From the NCBI RefSeq assembly GCF_001039355.2, contig NW_019776136.1:1-64000 (forward strand): a stretch of DNA of 64,000 nt, in the 5' to 3' direction. How positions within the stretch are numbered: position 1 is the stretch's first letter; every line of letters starts with the position of its first letter. Below are positions 24,784 to 43,766 of the stretch, piece by piece. The notes below the pieces were generated by a model, which did not search any database, had not been told where the DNA came from, and was given only the letters and a program-made list of their open reading frames with translations. This stretch comes from Lingula anatina. Lineage: Eukaryota > Brachiopoda > Lingulata > Lingulida > Lingulidae. Made by a program: the position numbers and the translations under genes.

Positions 24784-26508
24784 TTGTACCACCAGCGTAG
24801 GCGCTGGCGGTACACATGGTTTTAGTCCCGTCTGGATCATTCCGCCGGCTCCGCCGGCATGTTACGTTACCGCTTCTCTTCCTAGACGGTAAGGGCCTCC
24901 GTACCCATCTCTTGGATTTAGGTCACCTATAATCTCAACTCGTTCCACGTAAAATTTGGGCTTTGTCGGTTTTGGGGTCTAGGTGTGGCACTCATTGCAA
25001 TGCACCCTTGTCCAAAAATGGCAAAATTAAATGCTAATTATCTACCCTATGGAAGGAATTATGGGAAAAATTTCTACAGACGGCTTTCCAAAAGTCATAT
25101 GTGTAGATTTCAAATATGCCCTTGGATTTGACCTTTATTTCAAGGTCAAACAGGCCAAAATTTTCAAAAAAACGAAATTTTTTACGAAAAAAAAATTCTT
25201 TGCGCTGTTATTCAGACACCACACAGACTTAACCAATAATGTTATTGGAAAGTGTTACCCTTCATGTCATCTTTCATCTCCGTGAATTTTGGGTCAATCG
25301 GTGCATTTTCACGGGAGTAGCGACCATAAGATACCGAAACTGAAAACTGTCTCTAATTTGGGAACCGTTAATGCTAGAGACCCATTCTTTTTTTGCATTT
25401 TGTAGAGCATGTAAAGCCCAACACTGGAGGTGGTCTCCGTTTTTTTGTATTCCATACGATTTTCGAGTTACGCTGTATCAAAAAGTACATATAGGTGGTG
25501 AAAGCAAAATGTGCAGTATGGTAATGGATAATAAATTTTGAACCCGGGAAAAATAAAACATAAGGCTTGGCGAGGCAGACAACTTGTGGTCAAAAATGAC
25601 ATTATTTCATCAAATTTGAACATCTGGAACTTCAGAGCACCTCCCATTTCAAGAATTTTGACCAAAATGACCTTTTCTTTATTTTAATTAATTTTTTCTG
25701 TAGGAAATTTATGGCACATTATTGTAACTCCAAAATTATAACATTTAGTCCCTTTTATCTCCAAAACTGGCAGAGATAGGTCCATGGTTACTATTGAACT
25801 TGAATAGGAAGTCATATACTGGCAATCTAAATGTGACCTTAAAATTGACCTTTGACCTACTTTTAACCATGAACTGAACTTTGCAAATTTTGTTCCCTTT
25901 TATCTCCAAAACTAGCAGAGAAAGATCCATAGTTACTATTGAACTTGATTAGGAAGTCATATACTGGCAATCTAAATGTGACCTTGAAATTGACCTTTGA
26001 CCTATTTTTTATCATGAATTGAACTTCGCAAATTTTGGTTCTCTTTTATCTGCAAGACTGGCAATGATATGTCCATAGTTATTATTGAATTTGAATATGA
26101 ATTCATTAAAGTCAATTTACTGTGACCTTAAAATTGACCTTTGACCTACTTTTTACCATGAACTTAACTTTGCAAATTTTGGTTCCCTTTTATCTCCAAA
26201 ACTAGCAGAGATAGGTCCATAGTTGCTATTGAATTTGAATAGGAAGTCACATACCGAAAATTTACTGCGACCTTGAAATTGACCTTTGACCTACCTTAAT
26301 ATGAACTAAACTTTGATTGTACCATTTTTAGTTATATTTTTTTTTTTGCATTTTTTGAGAATTCTTGTTGATTGCATTTTTTACAGCTTGTCAAGCACAA
26401 GACTGGTGGTGGTGTCCCTTTTTTGTGTGTGGGGGGGTCTATACGATCGCGCTTACTCCAGCTGGTGGTACAATATTCGGAGGCGGTAACGCCTCTCTGA
26501 TCCTCTAG
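24784..26508 (+). mobile_element. Non-autonomous Helitron2/Helentron-like element (about 1725 bp)
   Basis: The 5' end reads TTGTACCACCAGC (24784-24796) and at once forms a hairpin (CCAGCG-TAGG-CGCTGG). The exact inverse, GCTGGTGGTACAA, lies at 26461-26473, about 35 bp inside the 3' end. It is followed by a hairpin GAGGCG-GTAA-CGCCTC (26480-26495) and a terminal CTAG (26505-26508). The site is empty in duplication copy 1 (AATAATTTATTATAA near 18500), with no target-site duplication. The asymmetric inverted repeats, 3' hairpin and CTRR end match Helitron2/Helentron elements. No Rep/helicase frame is present, so it is non-autonomous. The interior holds AAGGTCA-rich sequence and a 145-bp tandem array. 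Confidence 0.75.
25750..26300 (+). repeat. Four-unit 145-bp tandem array, each unit with a DR1 nuclear-receptor motif
   Basis: Units begin near 25750, 25895, 26040 and 26185. Each has a TTTTATCTCCAAAAC-like start, a GGTCCATAGTT stretch and a TGACCTTTGACCT end (25846-25858, 25991-26003, 26135-26147, 26280-26292). The array lies inside the Helitron2-like element. Confidence 0.85.
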
Positions 26509-28424
26509 TTTATTATAATTATTACCAGAAAACAAGCTTTTTAGGAAAAAAAAAAAAAAAAAAAAAAAAAACGGGGACTTACTTTGAATGTAGAAGTGGA
26601 TTCATCAACCATTGGTATGGGAAAATTGGCATTTAACCTAAGAAAAATTCCTTTTTTAGCCAAAATGAAGTTATCCTTTTAGTCTTGTTATATATGGTAG
26701 TGGTCTTTTATACATTCAGTGTATAAAGAACAAGGTCATAAGATAGATTTCACAAAAATTCTGTATTGTGCCCATCTTTCGCAAATGGTGTAATTCTTCC
26801 CTTAATGTTCAGTACTAAAATTGCAGTCGTTTGTTTTGAACCAAGTCTTTTTCTAATTCGATGTTTTCTTTTGAAGAGGTCTCTGTATTGATGCACTTTG
26901 CCACACATGATTAAGAAGTCCTTCATTTTTGCGGCATAATGCCAATTTTAACTGTACCCCCCACCTTCCACCTATGGTGCATTGGTTACTTTTGACTGGT
27001 AGGAAAAAAGGACTGTAGAAATATCGCTGGTGAAAAATTAGCAAGTTGTTGAAAAATACCTGTATAATAATGCGTTTGTCTCAGACTTGGTGACCAGTCA
27101 TTTCAACGGCCTCCTTTTGAATCAACTTGCTTGGAAAAAGTCATTCCAGATGTGAATAATATCCATTTATGTTAGAGATTTTTGTTTACCTCTTTATATG
27201 TACTAGTCTATAATATGCATTTGACAATAAATCTGTTCTCAAACACTTAGCATTTCTTTTTGTGAAACATTCCTTTTCTGTACAGTCACTCAAAATACAA
27301 GAAATCTAACAAATTTGGGAACAATTGTTCTGGGACTAAAGTGCATTACTAGAATCCATAAATGCTTCTAAATGGCAACTTGTTAACATCGTGTGTGTGT
27401 GCGTGTGTGTGTGGGGGGGGGGAGGAAGGAAGGGGCATGTATAGCTCTACTATTCCCCTCCCCCCCCCCCAAAAAAAAAGCAGTCTCACTCATATGGACT
27501 CGTAAAATAAAGCTCCATTACAACATTTTAAAAACATTTTTATTTGCAACCAGCCTTCTTGATAACTTGTGGAGATATTCTATGCCTTAAATGAGAACAC
27601 AAAATATATACGTAGCACTATAACTGCTGCATCTCATAATATTGTCAGTTCATTTTTCCCCTTCATGTGTATATAATACCTTATTCCCCCAAAAGACTTC
27701 ACATAGATGAATAAAGACCACTGATGAGTGCTTCTCAATAATACTGTGCGAGTACTACATCTATTACTTGCAACTACAAAATTCAATGTCTTCTAAGATA
27801 TAAAACTCAGAATCCTGAAATGTAGTACATACTAATTAAGAAGGTTATAACAATACAAAAATATATTCTATTCATAAAGAATCCTTCACCCTGATGAAAA
27901 AGCTTCTGCAAACTTTTTTTTTTCAGAAACGTTCATGAGCATATTCCTCAGTTCAGTTGCAAGGAATTGCATCCACATCATGGTGAACTATGCTTGATTA
28001 AGTGGAGGGTTTTTCATTCATATTTGTGCAACTTGTACTTATTTATCCATGCAAATTGAGCACCACTGTAAAAGTTTCTGAAAAGATTTTGCTGGAGCAG
28101 GGCAAATAATTTTTTGAAATGTGTTACACACACATATTCTTTTCAATGAATAAAATACATTAACAGGTTTTTGTTGTATAATTATCTCATTTCGTTTTTA
28201 CAACTGTTACAACAGAAAGAGAGCAGTAACTTAAAGATATTTAAAAAAGGTTTCATTTGTTTAGTAAATAATTAAGATCAAATATCTTTGACACAAAATT
28301 ATATTCTTACAGTTTGTGACAAAAACAAAAACAACCATTTATATCATTCTCCTCTTGAGATAAGCTAGAATATTACATGCCCCCTTAGAATTATTTCAAT
28401 ATCACTTTCCACTCCTCCAGAGAT

Positions 28425-31400
28425 TCATGCATTTTCCTTGATATACTCCCTCAGTGCCTGTAACACCCCGAGTGTGGCATTGAATGCTATCCAGCTGGTG
28501 ACCAGGAAGAAGGTCAGGCCAATGGAAATCAGTGTCGTGAAACACACAGTGCAACCCAGCAATATTGCTCCAACTGCAAGAAGGGTACCTGCCAATATGC
28601 AAATAATAAAACTGAAAATATGTTCAAGTAAAACACCTCTTTTATATTGGATACAAGATGGAAGTGCTTACTAATTTTTTGTTTGAAATTATATAATAAC
28701 CCTTATCATTAGTATGATGTCTGGTGCTTTCAACAAAACTGAATAGGAAATGATAAATATTGCTTTTGAAACAAACAAAAGTTTCTGAACATGTCTAATT
28801 TTAAAGAGGGTCCTGCAAGTTTGAAAGCAACAGGCCATTTTCAAGATGTCCTTCCAGCGACACTGCTGTGCTGATACAAAAGTATTTGCACAGTTTTATA
28901 TCATGTTGTCTTTCACAAGTCTTTTTCACAAATTTGCTTATATCCATCCTGCAGTCATGCCCAGCCAGAACCCATTATATATTATAATTTTATCTATCTA
29001 AAATAATTGAAAATGAAAAAAAAAAAAAATGACAGTGATATCTGCATGTATATTTGTAACAGACATTGTGAGTGGATGAGAACTTCTGGCAGTTAAACCT
29101 AAACCATGCCTTCTAATTTCCAAAATGACTTTGAAGACAACTATTGAGAACTAAGAAAGAATTGGGTATTGTTCCTCTTTTTTTTTCACAATGATAAGGT
29201 GAAGTTCACAAAAAAATAATTAAAATCGAGTCACTTTTGCATAGCTACCCCTATAAGAACAAATCAGTTCACATCATATAAATTGCAACATTTCAGATGT
29301 AATCTTGGGTCTCCTGTAATCCTCTCTTCAAACCCATTGTTATGGGGTTATTAACTCCATGTTGCCTTTACAATATTACACAACAAAAGGCATTTTTTTC
29401 AGGCCAAGATGTGTTATTCACATCTTCTTAAAACATTCATTTATTATTCAAAATAGCTTGGTTATACCAGAAATAAGTTTATGCAAGGAGTTATAACTCC
29501 TAGGTTTATGTAAGCTACTATTGAATTCGAGGATACGAGTCGTGAGCTGATCGTGCCTGAAAATAAACTGACATCTCTTTTGCACCTGATGCCTGCCAAG
29601 AAGTGCCCCTTGCCCCTATCACAGTTGTTCAAGCATAAATCCTGTTTATAATCTTTCTTTTTATATATTTGAAAAGATATGATGGATCATGCAATACTAA
29701 AACAAGTTATAATTTTTGCACGGGTACCCCTATGAAGACATCAGTTTGAGTTACACCCCAACATATACCATATCACATCAGCAGGTTCCAACACGCCAGG
29801 AGTTTGGTTTAATGTAACCCTGGTTTGTTCATTTTTCCTATTAAATTCGTACTGCCATTATGTACATCTTTTCATCTCTTGGTTCTTGTGCTATAAAGAG
29901 ACATGCAAGAATTTTTATAATTGGTTATAAAAAAAAAAATAATAAAATAAAAAAAATCTCAAGATCTCTTAAGATGGTGTACAATAACTTCAAGAGGTTA
30001 CCAAAGGAGCATAAAACAAGTTCTGGTAAATGTCACCTGGGAACCAAAGAAACATTTTACAGACTTCGAAATGGAACAACCAGAACCTTCAAATTGCATT
30101 CAGGTTATGTAAGTTAAAAACATCATGTCCCAATTCCAGCCCAAGCTCATTTGGGCATTTGAAAATTTCCCAAATGCTTTTTTCTGGCTTCTTATCCTGA
30201 AAAGCTACAAATCTTCTCCAGCTAATAGGCCCTAAAAACTAGGAAACCACTCAAATAAAAGCACCTGATGTCGATATAGTTTCCTTCTCAAATGTACAGG
30301 AATATATTTTGCTCTTAATGATTGGGCAGTCATTTACATTGTAGAACTTTGTCATTATATTAATAATGGAACAAAACATCAAATCCAAGTGCAGGGATAC
30401 CCAGGTAGGTAGAACAATGATTCGTGAGTTGTAGAAAATTGCTTCCTCTACCCAAGTAAATATATTTTGGCAGGTAAATCATGTATAGAGAACCTAAATT
30501 TTGAGAAGTACAGAAGATATCTAAACCACTTTTCCTCCTCCTAAGCAAGTAACTGATCCTTCCTCTTGGGGGCCTCTTGATAGTCCGAAAGTTCATTGGT
30601 CTGAAGGTTCGTTGGTCCGAAAAATTGTAGCATTTTCATCAGTTTTTCAATCAAGAGATTGTTGGTCCGAAGGTGCTATAGTGAATTTTCGGCCCAATGG
30701 ACCTTCGGACTATTGCTATGGCTCCTTCCTAAGACCTGCACCACATCAGTATATGCATCCTGAGAAATCCACTGTTTCCATTCCCACCCCACTCTTTCCC
30801 TTGCACTTGTAAAAATCTGGATAGATCAAATTATCAATCCATCTGAGATAATAAAATATTACAAGTTATATCCTTCTATTTGAAAAAAAATTGAGTTTGA
30901 ACAAAATCACTTGAAGTTAAACGTTCAGGTTTGTCTTAAGTCAAAAATATTACATTTGATCAAAGTCGACTTGTTTTACCTACATGTATATCTAGCATGA
31001 AAATTCATGCGTTAGCACTCCTATTGACGATTCTGATATGCATGAATTAAGCAATGGCCTCAAAAAGTGGAAAATGAGAACCAGTTGCCGAACCAGCCAG
31101 TACTTATCAGAATTGTCAATAGGAGTGCTAACGCATGAATTTTCGTGCTAACCTATATCACACTGTTATTTCATAGCATTGGTTTAACATTAAAAGAGCT
31201 AAATATTTTATAATAAATACAGTATGTACATGTACAAGTACGGTACTTTAACATGTTAAGTGTTTTTTACCAAGCACACCGATAAAAGTCTCAAACAAAA
31301 GTGAACACTAGAAGTTGCGAAAACTACCTTCAAATATAACAAATCCAATTAAGGTAGCCAACACACTTCCAACAGCGAAGCACACAAAAACTGCTACGGG

Positions 31401-31598
31401 AACACTGCAAAACGCCAAGGTAAACGCAAGACACAGGGTAACCCAGGGATGGGCCGAAGCGAAAGACTTCAAAGACTCGAACTTCACCTCCAACTGGAAT
31501 TGTTCATTTACACTCTGGACATGACTTTTCAGGTTCTCCCAGGCCGGGGAAATGACTTCTTCTTTGACTTCAGTTTTCGTTTCCTCAACAAAATCCAT
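28425..31598 (-). CDS. LDAF1: Lipid droplet assembly factor 1 (promethin/TMEM159), copy 2; 2 exons, 144 aa
   Basis: Coding exons 31328-31598 and 28425-28588 (minus) give the same 144-aa protein as the copy at 20414-23581, with no difference seen in 435 coding bases. The intron differs by small substitutions and indels. The start codon lies 218 bp from the YARS2 start on the opposite strand, so this copy keeps the complete divergent promoter. If the duplication is a haplotype artefact, this and copy 1 are alleles of one gene. Confidence 0.85.
30580..30712. mobile_element. Short foldback repeat built on GGTCCGAA motifs (copy 2)
   Basis: Counterpart of 22551-22683 with a few substitutions, for example GTTCGTTGG for GTTCTTTGG. 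Confidence 0.6.
30995..31148. mobile_element. TA-flanked MITE with ~43-bp inverted repeats (copy 2 of block)
   Basis: Same insertion as at 22966-23136 but about 17 bp shorter: the stretch GTATTGGCTGTGCTTAT next to the left arm is missing. Confidence 0.75.
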
Positions 31599-31816
31599 TT
31601 TGCCTCATGGAACAGTCTGTCAGCTAATTATCAAAGTTGTAGGCAGTCACATTCTACATAAAGCAACGTCTAAAGATTTAGTTCAAGGCAAAGACTTCGT
31701 CTTCAATCCAGTAGTGATAATAACATACTGACATGACATGAGTTTCAGTTTCAAGTTATATAACTCAAAGTACAGCCACACTTCCGAGTGTGAACTACGT
31801 CATCAAGTTGGAGAAA
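31599..31816. promoter_or_regulatory. Divergent promoter of LDAF1 and YARS2
   Basis: 218 bp separate the LDAF1 ATG (minus) from the YARS2 ATG (plus), leaving room only for two short 5' UTRs and a shared promoter. Possible sites near the YARS2 side are ACTTCCG (ETS-like) and ACGTCAT (CRE-like half site). The same region is preserved in duplication copy 1 at 23582-23799. Transcription starts are not known. Confidence 0.6.
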
Positions 31817-37665
<5,849 letters not shown>

Positions 37666-39645
37666 CATAAATGTGCTGATATAACCTGTGGCTCAGTGCT
37701 GAGATATCATGAACTCTTCATTTTTTATGATTAAAGTTAATTATAGAAAGATGCAAAAGTGTTTCTACATGACCAAACCACTTCATGTTTCTATTTCCAA
37801 CTCCTTATATTTTTGTATGTCTTGGGCTCTCATTTTTGGAATATACAAAATTAATGGAATTTAAATTAAAACTGACATATGATATAGACAAAGACTTATC
37901 AAAAAGCTGTGGATAATAACACTCTCATTTAAATAATCAGGCATTACTTCTTTGAAAAATCATGAAAGTACAGGAATTGTTTATGGTTATGGTAAAAGCA
38001 ATTATAAGTCTATGAACAAAGTGGCATAACAGGATTAAGAAATTTACAGACTGTGCACTTAAAAAAATAGAACTTGAAGTGCATCAAAAAAGGAAATAAA
38101 TTAAAAATAAACTCAGTTTGCAGCAAAATATACTTTTCTTTATTTCTGTATTTGTGACATGGGTAATGCTTTTGTCACCTTCACTCATCTCCCAACCTTT
38201 CAACTAAACAACTGCCTAAACGTGCTGCATTCTAGACCAAAGGAAACTGCTCGAGTTAAAAAACCAGTCCTTTGCTATTAAAGAACTTGGACTGATTTTC
38301 ACACCACATGTAATTTGTTATTGTTTCCTTCACATTTATCAGTCTTAGCCACAAATCTTTTTAGTTATGACTACATAATTTGAAAAAAAAAAAAAAATCA
38401 GCGCAGTATGCATTTTTTTGTGCAGTAGCTTTTCAAAAGCATCAGACATCTCCAAACTTATTTAACCTTTCAAGTGAATTATTTAACTGTACAAATTGTT
38501 CAAAATTTCACAAAAAACATTCAATCAAGATAAAATCCTTAATCCAACTCTCACCTTGTAAACTTCCATCATTTCACTCCTGATTAGCTACTGCATTTTT
38601 CTTTCAAGTTACAATCTACATAAAACCAAAGCCTTTAAAACGTGAACTTCAAAAGAAGCACTATTAAATTAATAATTCAAAGAAATGCAGTAACTATAAT
38701 GACAGATTATGATTTTAACAGAACATTTCCACCAAATGACAAAATGATTCCTCCAATAATTTCATTTATAATATCAGGTATTCCGTTGAAGAGACTTCAA
38801 TAAGTTGTTATATTCAACTAACAAAGGCAGTGCTAACAAATCGCTATAGAAATTATTCTAATGTGTCATATCAAAGCTTATATCTAGGTCACACTACTGA
38901 CTAGTCCATATCCATTAGAATGGCAGCATAACAAATGTCCTTACCTGCAGAACATCAAGCTAACAAAAGCGAATACATACATGGTCCCAGGTATATACAT
39001 GCACACTAACACACATTTATATAGAAATAAATATAGGTTGGACCCAAAGTACAATATTAATCAGTGACCAAATTTTGACACTATACACACATGCACTAGA
39101 AAAATAATGTTTACATGCAATATTTAGTAGTTGACAACAGTCATTCATCCAATAAACACTGATAACTTTTTTTTTAAATGGCTTACATGTAATGGGCATT
39201 TCTGTACAATTTGTATTATAAGCACTAAAGACTGACATTTACTCACCTTCTGTATTGTACATATATATAGACTACTATTTACACATTGTTTTTTTTTCTT
39301 TTTTAATGTTACAAGCTACAAAGCACTTGAATATGTGACTAGCCTAATTTTAAAAACTTCATTTTTATCATATTTTTGGTATTTTGTACTTGTTTTTATT
39401 GACTTACGTCTGTTTTATGCTTTTTGTGTTTTTTTTTCAAACATTTTACACAGTGCTGGACTGAAATTTATTTTGTAAAAAAAAATTAAGTCTTACTTCT
39501 CTTACTCCAACTTTTTTCCACACAGCAATTAATGTAAAACTAGACTAAATTCACTCTGATCAGTCTAAGATACATTCTTTCAAATGTCTATATGTCTAAT
39601 TTTAAAGTCAAACATTTCACCTAAAATCACAGCAGCAGTCCTCCT
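37666..39645. other. 3' flanks of convergent YARS2 and HELZ
   Basis: AT-rich sequence holding the two 3' UTRs. ATTAAA near 37732 may end YARS2, and TTTATT motifs on the plus strand (for example near 39395) could serve HELZ. No other gene, repeat or RNA is evident. Confidence 0.5.
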
Positions 39646-42600
39646 TTAGGAAAAATAGTTGTACATGGCCTGTGTGGCAGGAGAAGCTCTGATATTCAGA
39701 TTTTTCAGCAACTCCAAAGGATTGTTCTCGGGTTCTGCTGATGTCGGGGAAGTAACAGAAGGGAACCTCCATGACTCCTGGAAAGTCGCAGGGGTTGTTG
39801 GTGACACAGGACTTGGGAGAAGATTGTTAGGAGGATCCAGCAGGTTGTTTCTTGGCTCTACCCTGTGAGGGAGCGGTGATGAAGGAGAGCTAGTCTGGCG
39901 CCTTAACACGCTGGCGTAGGTCAGCTGGCCCAGCTGTGGTGTGGTGCTACCTGAAGTGGCCTCGGCTGACTCTGGCACAGCTGTAGGGGGTGGTGTAGAA
40001 GTAGAGCTAGCATCCAACTGAGGACTACCTCTCATGTACAGTGGCAACTGCCTGTCAATCTTAGGTGGTGCCACTGCTGCTGCCGCCCCTGAAGCTGCTG
40101 CTGCAAAAGTGTTCAACTTCAATCTTGGGACCGTGTGTCCAATGTGGATATTCCCCAATTCACTTTCTGTACTAGCATCATCTGTAATGAACTTCACCAC
40201 ATTGTCTATCTCAGACGGAGCAAGAATATCAGAGGACGCACTATCTTGTCTTGTAACCGGCGTTGCTACAGGGCTGGGTTGGGGACTGGCATCTCCATTC
40301 TCCTGCTGATCTCCACCTGGCGTCTTAACCAAAGAAGCATATTGCCTTCTCCTCAACCAGGGTGGCTTTTTCATTTCTTCTTCATATGACACTGGTTCAG
40401 AGGACTCTGTCTGTTCCATTTGTCTGTACAGAGCCCTCTGTTGACTGAACTGTTCTGCCATGTAACTTTTCTCTGGAGTTTGCTGCTGCAGTGTTGTCTG
40501 GTGTTGCCTTGCAGTATCAATATGGTGATTCACACCAGTGCCATTGTAGTAGGGCTCCATGTCAGGGGGCCTTGGGTATCTCATAACTGGAGGTTCTGGA
40601 AAATCATAATAAGTGTTTACAGCTTATGGTTAGCACAGTATTAACTTAATCTTTTGTAAGGTTTACAGTGTCCTAGAAGCAGAGTTAAATCATTCATACA
40701 TTACTGAGGGCTAGTTGAAATTTCACAGGAACCTACAAATTTCAATCACGACAGAATTTTTTACCCTTTTTGACAGTAAAAATAAACTTAGCTATTTTCA
40801 TTTCTAAATAAGGCAATTCCAATGATTTACAATATATCACACCTTTGGTCATATCCTCTTGCTGTGTCTGCTCCAGAAGATGAGGGGGCACATGTTTTAC
40901 ATTTGGTAACAGAGTGAACTGGGGTGCACTTCTTGGAGAACCAGCCATGGGGCTGGCTCGTCCTGGAGACATATTGACAACAGGCGGCTGCGTAGCATCA
41001 GTTCTCTGTGCCAGTGGAGATGATGAAGGTGGTGACTGTGCAGCACCAGTTGTTGGTATCTGCATCATCCCTGGAGGTGATCCATGGGGCCTCAAATGGG
41101 GAGGCATGGCACCAAAGGGGTACGCCACCCTGGGAGGCACAACAGGAATTGTCTGTGGGTGAATAAACCCCTGTCCTGGTGACATGGGCCCCTGCATTCT
41201 GTACATATTCATTAAAGCTCTGTAGTCAACTTGGACCATTCCTGGGCGCATAAACTGAAGTGGAAATGACTGAGCTGGCAAGGCAGTATTGACACCAAGC
41301 CCCAGAGGGACAGGTGATGCACTCTTGGAGCTCTTGTCATCTGGTTTGGGTGTGGGCGTTCCAGACCTTGGAGACCCCATTCCTTTCTTGTCCTGAGACT
41401 CAGAACGCGGGGGCGACCTGACAGGGGAGGAGCCTGGAGAGGTTCCTCTACCTCCCTCAGCCACCAGATGATGAGTCCCCCTGGCTCTGTTGTGAGCAGT
41501 CATGTATGGGGGCACCATGTAGTATGGGTGTGACAGAAGTGTAGGAGGCATGGAGAACAAGTACTGTAAGTTGAAAAAAATGCAATGAAAATTTCAAAGC
41601 TCTACGTCAATATGTACATTTTCACTACTTCTTTTTTTTTTCTTATCTTAAACAATGACCACAATTTGGCTTCAAAGTGTGAAGTAAAATACATCAGTTT
41701 ATCAACTGCCATGCATCATGTTAAACATAAACTATTTACCAACAGCCATCTCAACCATACTTAATACTCTGAAAATACTGGGAAATTTCTTTAAGTCAAA
41801 CAAGTCACGTTGCCAAAGTTGTCAATTAAATACAGTTATTTACGATTTCAATTCACTTACTGGTTGTGTCAGTGCAGCTGCCATCTGCTGTTGCTGTTGT
41901 TTATATTTGTATAGAGCATTCCCAGTAAAATGATGCCCATATGGTCCTTTCACTCCCTCAGGCACAGACAATGGGTCCCCATGACGTAGCCTGTTTGGAA
42001 CAAACTCTGGAGCCAGAGGATTCAAGACGTAGGTCTTCTTCAGTTCTACTCCATCCAGTTGCAATCGTAGCTGGGACCATGTCATTCCATACAGGCTGTT
42101 GTGTTGGTTGCACACTTCAATGAAGCGTTCCCAGATTTTTCTGAAAGTTACCAAAATTTTTTAATAATTAAAAAATTGAAAATTTTCATTACCTAAAGAG
42201 AAATTTGATTTTTAGTTTAATTCAATGCAATGTAAATCTCTGAAGATTCAAAGTACCATCATGCTTATTATTCTTTTTTTTTTCTCAATATTTTCATACA
42301 AATAAAAACAATGGTAATGACACCCTTGGTGATTAAAATTTTCATGACACTCAATAGTCATAATTCAGAAGGACCATAATCATGATTATATTTAATACAC
42401 AATTACACATGCTTGATGAATTACATCCCCCCCCCCCCCAAAAAAAAAAAAAAATAGATGCGGTTTTCTACTATCACTATATTAAGGTACCAGTAATCAT
42501 ACCTGCACTTCCCAATAGAACACAGTGACACAGGGTCTCCCACCACAGCTACCAGTGACTGGGCTCTAGTGATGGCAGTGGTGAGAAGTTTAGCATTAGA

Positions 42601-43729
42601 CAAGAACCCAAAGTCCATAAAATCCTCCATTGTGGTATCAGTACTACAGGTGTTACGTGTACGGACAGTGCTCAAAAATATGGCACGGAATTGTTTTCCT
42701 GAAATATAAAATTGCGATTTTACATTATATGGTGTCACTAGATCAGGTGGCAAGATTTAGAAATCTGCTCTTAAAAGTTGATGGACAGTACTGTTAAGAT
42801 TTTGCTATGAGCACATTTTGAAATTACAGGCCTGCTGTTCACTTGCAATCTGCAACAACATTTTTTTTTTTTGGAATAGGCAACATTTTGAGAACAAAAT
42901 GTATTTAATGTTTAGGTGACATTAGACTGGTGATCAAAAACTACCACAAAACATACTGCTGGTGTGTTTATTATTTCGTATCTGTAACACAGTTGCATAA
43001 AACAACTACTTGATACTTTTTCAACATTTTACCTTGAACATTGAAGACTCTCTCTACTGAAACTCCGCCCATCTTCCTTTTGCGAAGTTCTGACCTTATT
43101 CTAACTACCTGAAAATTAAAAAAGATAATGAAATATAAGATGTCCAAAATTCCCAGATGTTGCACAATCCCATGGTATGATATCAAAAAGAGACTGTCCT
43201 ATTTAATCCACAACTACCTTACCCCAGTTTTCATTGAAATGAGTTGAAACTAGTGTTCTTGGAGGAAAAAATACTTTGTACCTAATCAGAGGGTAAAACA
43301 ATTAAAGGAAGTATTTTTTCATTTAATCAGTGACTGACCTGGTCTGCATATGGAGACACTACTCCTATGGCACCATCATCTTGTGAACCCCAGGACTTGG
43401 GCCACATTTTCTTCAGTTCCGAGATTCTTTCCACTATCTCATACACCTGAAATGAGAGTGGAGCTGGTGGGTGAAATGGGTAGTCAAATAGGAATCCCAG
43501 ATTTTAAATTATGATTCAAGTTAATGAAATAAGTTTTCAGTTCAAGACAGCTGTATGCAAAGACATATCCAATCTGATACATCATCTATTGTGCACAATG
43601 GTTTGAAAATTACAAAGAAATTCCAGCACCTGGCTATCAGTCATGAAGAACATTTGCATTTAAGCTGAGATGATGTAAATAATTTTTTCATCTTACAAGA
43701 AACTTTATAACAAACTGCAATCTTACTCA

Positions 43730-43766
<37 letters not shown>

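Noticed and set aside
39659-42123. Several plus-strand frames across HELZ exons 22-24
   Set aside because: They are antisense shadows of the Pro/Ser-rich HELZ tail, which is supported by splice sites and C-terminal similarity.
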